DNA of 10,453 nt from Firmicutes bacterium UBA4874. GTDB taxonomy: Bacteria > Bacillota > Clostridia > Caldicoprobacterales > DTU083. Position 1 is the stretch's first letter. Each line of letters opens with the position of its first letter. Of this stretch, positions 6,991 to 10,453 are shown one piece after another. Position numbers and translations under genes: made by a program. The stretch lies in assembly GCA_002399435.1 (NCBI GenBank), contig DHDO01000015.1:1-10453 (forward strand), written 5' to 3'. The notes under the pieces were generated by a model, which saw only the letters and a list, made by a program, of their open reading frames with translations, searched no databases and was not told where the DNA came from.

Positions 6991-7545
6991 ATGAAGGCTA
7001 TTGTGTTTCTTGCAGATGGATTTGAGGAAGTGGAGGCCCTGACAACGGTGGATTATCTACGGCGGGCGGGGATTGAAGTGGATACCGTATCCATTGCCCG
7101 GAGCAGGGAAGTAAAAGGCGCGCATGATATTTCCGTGTGGGCGGATCAGACCATGGATGGGATCGAAGGGATCGGATCCTTTGACGGAGTCATCATCCCC
7201 GGAGGAATGCCCGGAGCCTCCAATCTACGGGATGATGCGCGGGTAATCAACATCGTGAAGAAAGCATATGAAAATCACAAACTGGTCGCTGCCATCTGTG
7301 CCGGTCCCATTGTCCTGAAGAAAGCCGGAATCATGGAAGGAAAAAAGATTACCTCCTACCCCGGATTTGAAAAACAGCTGTCCGGCGGAATTTATCAGGA
7401 ACAAAGTGTGGTTCGGGACGGCAATCTCATTACGGCAAGGGGTCCGGCACTGGCTGTGGATTTTGCGGTGGAAATCGTAACGTATCTTCTGGGAGAGAAG
7501 AAGGCCAGGAAGCTGAAGGACGGGATATTGTACCAGGTGTCATAA
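6991..7545 (+). CDS. DJ-1/PfpI (ThiJ) family protein
   Basis: A 184-residue cytoplasmic protein of the DJ-1 superfamily, whose members include glyoxalase- and deglycase-like enzymes, chaperones and redox-stress proteins. The nucleophile is C103 in AAICAGP (100-106), the nucleophile elbow. The acidic residue that activates it in DJ-1 is matched by E15 in GFEEVEAL (10-17). IIPGGMPGASNL (68-79) and TARGPALAVDFA are also family signatures. The position of the human DJ-1 active-site histidine (His126) is occupied by a tyrosine, Y123 in TSYPGFE, a common variant in bacterial members. An AAAAGGAGG site (6976-6984) is 6 nt before the chosen ATG; an ATG at 6985 directly abuts that site and is unlikely. 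It is followed directly by a terminator. Its true activity and any link to the upstream transporters are unknown. Confidence 0.9.
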   Translation: MKAIVFLADGFEEVEALTTVDYLRRAGIEVDTVSIARSREVKGAHDISVWADQTMDGIEGIGSFDGVIIPGGMPGASNLRDDARVINIVKKAYENHKLVAAICAGPIVLKKAGIMEGKKITSYPGFEKQLSGGIYQEQSVVRDGNLITARGPALAVDFAVEIVTYLLGEKKARKLKDGILYQVS

Positions 7546-7548
7546 ACA

Positions 7549-7584
7549 AAAAAGCAGACAGAGCCCATGCCCTGCCTGCTTTTT
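7549..7584. terminator. Bidirectional Rho-independent terminator between convergent genes
   Basis: AAAAAGCAG (7549-7557) pairs perfectly with CTGCTTTTT (7576-7584). A mismatch at A7558/C7575 is followed by a further CAG/CTG pairing (7559-7561 with 7572-7574), enclosing a 10-base loop. The T run at 7580-7584 serves the plus strand and the A run at 7548-7553 serves the minus strand. It lies 3 bp after the DJ-1 family gene and about 37 bp after the end of the convergent amidohydrolase gene, so it can end both transcripts. Confidence 0.85.
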
Positions 7585-7621
7585 GTTCCTGCTTTGCTTG
7601 CCTGCGCCGGAATCGCATGAT

Positions 7622-8869
7622 TTATTGAGGCCTGCGGACAAAAGCCCCTTCCTTCATGATAACTTCCATATTGTTCACGGCAATGGAACGGATATTGTTC
7701 AGAGGATTTCCGCTGATGACCAGAAGATCGGCGGATTTATTCTCTTCCAATGTGCCGGTGATATCGCCGACTTTCAACATTTCGGCACCGATTTTGGTTG
7801 CAGAAACGATGGTATCCATTTCGGAAATGCCGGCCCGCTCCACGAACGAATACATTTCTCCGATTGCTGTGATGCCGTAAGGTGTCAGGCTGGAGCAGAA
7901 GGAATCGGAGCCGATGGTCAGTCCGATGCCCTTATCCCTGGCTTTGCGCAGGTTGGCATAGACCCGGTTCAATTCTTTTTCTGCCACAGTCTTTCCGGGA
8001 TATTTGTCGTGCACCTCAGGAATATAAGGAGGGGCATAGGTCTTGAACCATTCGTTCAGGAACTGAATCGTGGGGCAGAAATAAATTCCCTTGTCCGACA
8101 TGATATCCAGGCATTCGTCGTTCAGTGCCTGTCCATGGATGATCAGATGAACGCCTGCCCTGGCAGAATCCAGTGCGCCGCCATAACCCTCCGCATGGCT
8201 CCATACCGGAATGTCTACCATGTTGCTCTCATCCACGACTGCCTGGATTTCTTCCAGGGTGTAGTGCTGATCCAGTTTCTGATCCCAACGCCATACACCG
8301 CCGCCGGTAGACCAGATCTTGATGGCGTCCGGATTGTCCCGCAGCCTGCGGCGTACTGCCTTGCGCAGATCCCAGGGCCCATCCACCCGTTCTGCCCACG
8401 GATGGGATTCATCGTTGTACCAGCTGGGTAATCTGTGGCTATCGCCATGTCCGCAGGTTCGGCAGAATCCCAGTCCTGCAGCAACTACTCTGGGGCCTGT
8501 CATGACGCCGGCTTCGACCATGTCCCGGATTGCAATTCCGGAGCGGGAGATCTCCCCTACGGTGGTCAATCCTCTTTCCAGGCATTCATGGGCCTGCTGC
8601 ACTGCCACTACGGTTTTCTGAACCGGGTTTTCCAGCACCCAGTCGCTGTCATTGTCGGTGAGATTGCCTGAGAAATGCAGATGCGTATCAATTAATCCAG
8701 GCATAATCGTTTTTCCGCTGATGTCCACGACTTTGTAATCCTTACCAAACTCTTTTGCCGGTCCGGCGTATTTTATCTTTTTGTCGTCCACCAGGACCAA
8801 AGAGTTCCTGATGGGTTCCGCGCCGGTCCCGTCAATCAGCAGACCGTTTTTAAAAGCAATTTTACTCAT
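7622..8869 (-). CDS. Metal-dependent amidohydrolase (imidazolonepropionase/prolidase-like)
   Basis: A 415-residue cytoplasmic enzyme of the amidohydrolase superfamily, closest in pattern to the group that contains Xaa-Pro dipeptidases and other amide hydrolases. Metal ligands of the TIM barrel are in order: H63 and H65 in DTHLHF, K184 in AIKIWSTGGG (the likely carboxylated bridging lysine), H225 in WSHAEG, H245 in LIIHG, and D322 in IGSDS. The small beta-sandwich that frames the barrel is seen at both ends (IDGTG near residue 12, and KSADLLVISGNPL near the C-terminus). FCRTCGHGDSH (135-145) is an unusual cysteine- and histidine-rich form of the usual TGGHGD segment. GGAGGAG lies 5 nt before the ATG. 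It follows the transporter gene by 31 bp, which suggests it acts on whatever that transporter imports. The exact substrate, such as a dipeptide or N-acyl amino acid, cannot be read from sequence. Confidence 0.88.
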   Translation of the reverse strand: MSKIAFKNGLLIDGTGAEPIRNSLVLVDDKKIKYAGPAKEFGKDYKVVDISGKTIMPGLIDTHLHFSGNLTDNDSDWVLENPVQKTVVAVQQAHECLERGLTTVGEISRSGIAIRDMVEAGVMTGPRVVAAGLGFCRTCGHGDSHRLPSWYNDESHPWAERVDGPWDLRKAVRRRLRDNPDAIKIWSTGGGVWRWDQKLDQHYTLEEIQAVVDESNMVDIPVWSHAEGYGGALDSARAGVHLIIHGQALNDECLDIMSDKGIYFCPTIQFLNEWFKTYAPPYIPEVHDKYPGKTVAEKELNRVYANLRKARDKGIGLTIGSDSFCSSLTPYGITAIGEMYSFVERAGISEMDTIVSATKIGAEMLKVGDITGTLEENKSADLLVISGNPLNNIRSIAVNNMEVIMKEGAFVRRPQ

Positions 8870-8900
8870 AACGACTCCTCCAATTATTTATTGTTGTTTT

Positions 8901-10343
8901 TCATGCAGCCTGAGACTTGTTCCCCTTTTTGTTGCTGATGTACATCAGGATCATTCCGATCAGAAGCCATCCGATTACAATGCTCCATTCCACACTGTTC
9001 AAAGCTGCCGGGCTGAACGGCAGAATCATCAGCAGCACGATGATGGCGCCTGCAATACAGGCCAGGGCAATACCAAACTTCCCGCCGGGCACTTTATAGG
9101 GCCGCGGCAGGTCCGGTTCGGTTTTGCGCATTTTCATGCACGCAAAGGAAACCATCATGCAGGAAAAGATAAAGGCCAATGCCGAAACATTGGTAAGGGG
9201 AACCAGCATTTTTTTACCCAGGAAAGGCCCTGCCAGTGTCAGAATGGCCAAAACAGCGTTGGCTGTCCTGGGAGCGCCTGTTTTTTCATCCACTTTGGCA
9301 AAAGTGGCAGGCAGCTGCCCCTTTCGGCCCATGGCCAGCAGAATACGGGATGTGGCACCGTAGAAAGAGTTCATCGGTCCCATGGGTCCCAATGTGGCAA
9401 TGCACAGCATCACTACATACAGAATCATGTTGATGCTTTTCAGACATGCCAGTGCCGGTACGGAAGCCTTGACGAACTTTGTCCAGGGGATAATGGTGCC
9501 GAACGAATAGATGCAGATCACATAGAATATCCCGGAGGCAAGCAGTGCCATACCTATAACCCTGCCGAATTTGTGCCAGTCCAGTCCCTCGGAAGCTTCC
9601 TCCGCCTGCTGCGGGATGGTGTCAAATCCGGCATAGAAAAATGGGGTCATCACCAATACAGAAAGAATTCCTGAGAGCAAACCGGTTCCCTTTGTGGAAG
9701 CGGAAGGCCCCATGGCACGGGTGAATACAGGCAGTATGTTCTTCGGGCTGCCCTTGATCAGGGAGATAACCATTGCCACCAGCATGCCGGTCAGCAGTGC
9801 CTTTGTCAGGAAGGACTGCAGCTTTGCAGCGCTGGAAGCCCCTTTGAAGTTCAGCAGGATCACATAGACTGCTGCTGCCACTGCCAGAATGGTGGGAATC
9901 AGATATACATCCGCTCCCAGGATGGTATACAGCTTTACGCTGCGCAGAAAGGGCAGAAGGTCTCCGAACATTTCAGAAATAAGAGTGGAAATTGCGATTG
10001 CCTCCCACGGGCAAAGGATTCCGTTTCCCAGGACCAAAAACCAACCGGTGATATAGGAAGCATTTTTCCCGAAGGTACGGTCCACATATTCCACAATTCC
10101 GCCCGATATTGGAATGGCCGATGTCAATTCACCGAAAACCGCGCCGATCGGCAAAAGGAAGAGGGCGCCTATTAAAAATGCTACAATTGCACCAATTGGC
10201 CCTCCGCCCAGAATGATCCAGTCGCCTACCAGCAGAACCCATCCCGTGCCGATGATGGCTCCAAACCCGATGGTAAAATAATTCCACAGGGAGAGTGTTT
10301 TTTTCATCCCGGGTGTTTCGGATGGTTGATTTGATGATTTCAA
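8901..10343 (-). CDS. APC-family amino acid/amine transporter
   Basis: A 480-residue polytopic membrane protein of the amino acid-polyamine-organocation superfamily, with about twelve hydrophobic segments expected and many visible by reading. The first helix carries the substrate-binding motif GFGAIIGTGW (26-35), helix 2 leads to GELTSAIPISGG (71-82), and the loop SRILLAMGRKGQLP after helix 8 is typical of the family. It probably moves an amino acid or a related amine by proton symport or exchange. The start is a TTG at 10343, supported by AGAAGGAGAC (10351-10360) at normal spacing; the ATG 12 codons further in has no comparable site. The downstream amidohydrolase gene lies 31 bp away on the same strand, so the pair is probably an operon. 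The substrate is undetermined. Confidence 0.92.
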   Translation of the reverse strand: MKSSNQPSETPGMKKTLSLWNYFTIGFGAIIGTGWVLLVGDWIILGGGPIGAIVAFLIGALFLLPIGAVFGELTSAIPISGGIVEYVDRTFGKNASYITGWFLVLGNGILCPWEAIAISTLISEMFGDLLPFLRSVKLYTILGADVYLIPTILAVAAAVYVILLNFKGASSAAKLQSFLTKALLTGMLVAMVISLIKGSPKNILPVFTRAMGPSASTKGTGLLSGILSVLVMTPFFYAGFDTIPQQAEEASEGLDWHKFGRVIGMALLASGIFYVICIYSFGTIIPWTKFVKASVPALACLKSINMILYVVMLCIATLGPMGPMNSFYGATSRILLAMGRKGQLPATFAKVDEKTGAPRTANAVLAILTLAGPFLGKKMLVPLTNVSALAFIFSCMMVSFACMKMRKTEPDLPRPYKVPGGKFGIALACIAGAIIVLLMILPFSPAALNSVEWSIVIGWLLIGMILMYISNKKGNKSQAA

Positions 10344-10364
10344 TACTTAAGTCTCCTTCTCTGT

Positions 10365-10380
10365 AAAATGAAGTCATTTT
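10365..10380. promoter_or_regulatory. Perfect 7-bp-arm palindrome in front of the transporter gene
   Basis: AAAATGA (10365-10371) and TCATTTT (10374-10380) are exact inverted repeats separated by two bases. The palindrome lies immediately upstream of the ribosome site of the minus-strand transporter/amidohydrolase operon, a place where a bound repressor would block transcription. The size and spacing suit a dimeric regulator. The regulator is not known. It is too AT-rich to be a convincing RNA hairpin. Confidence 0.45.
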
Positions 10381-10453
10381 TTGCACAAAAAAATACAGCG
10401 AACCGATAATGTAATGTTTTCTATATTTAAAATAAAAATCCCCTAATGCATAG
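10381..10453 (-). other. AT-rich upstream region of the transporter operon
   Basis: This 73-bp edge region is strongly AT-rich and non-coding on both strands, in contrast to its surroundings, and should hold the promoter of the minus-strand operon. Several -10-like hexamers are present (TATAGA, CATTAT on the minus strand), but none has a good -35 partner at 16-18 bp, so no single promoter is called. The promoter may extend beyond the window. Confidence 0.4.

Noticed and set aside
7583..8431. Plus-strand frame of 282 codons over the amidohydrolase gene
   Set aside because: The minus-strand frame carries every amidohydrolase metal ligand; this one begins inside the terminator's T run and has no family match.
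8781..9674. Plus-strand frame of 297 codons over the transporter gene
   Set aside because: It is the reverse of a clear APC transporter; its cysteine-, histidine- and glutamine-rich product is what hydrophobic helices give when read backwards.

Overview
The window looks like a chromosomal stretch from a low-to-mid G+C Firmicute, most likely an anaerobic Clostridia member of the Lachnospiraceae type. This is judged from strong AGGAGG-like ribosome sites, TTG/GTG starts, a lipoprotein-anchored PotD, and protein sequences that resemble clostridial family members. No phage, insertion sequence, CRISPR array, tRNA or rRNA was seen.

Layout. (1) At the left edge a minus-strand AraC-type regulator runs off the window; only its N-terminal ligand-binding cupin half is present. 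(2) A 245-bp divergent control region (414-658) carries two promoter candidates with back-to-back -35 boxes, a pair of imperfect direct repeats on the AraC side, and inverted repeats just downstream of the predicted start on the other side. (3) On the plus strand lies a complete polyamine-import module: an HTH-cupin regulator, then potA (ATPase), potB and potC (permeases), and potD (substrate-binding lipoprotein). Junctions are tight or overlapping: 4 bp between potA and potB, 7 bp between potB and potC, and 56 bp between potC and potD, where potD starts with TTG. (4) After an 18-bp tandem repeat that spans the potD stop codon comes a two-gene ABC-2 type exporter (5013-6790), then a 200-bp gap, then a DJ-1/PfpI family protein. 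A bidirectional terminator hairpin (7549-7584) closes this run. (5) Convergent to it, on the minus strand, lie an APC-family amino-acid/amine transporter and a metal-dependent amidohydrolase, which look like a two-gene operon transcribed from the right edge.

How the parts may work together. The HTH-cupin protein probably senses a small molecule such as a polyamine and controls its own operon, so that PotABCD imports spermidine or putrescine. The exporter and DJ-1 protein follow without a visible terminator and could be co-transcribed, but nothing in the sequence ties their function to polyamines. The transporter/amidohydrolase pair suggests uptake of an amino-acid derivative or small peptide followed by hydrolysis in the cytoplasm; the substrate cannot be read from sequence.

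The window is mostly well-understood gene families. The less ordinary parts are the control region, the repeat over the potD stop, the long potC/potD overlap, and an operator-like palindrome in front of the transporter. No clear undescribed system was found.
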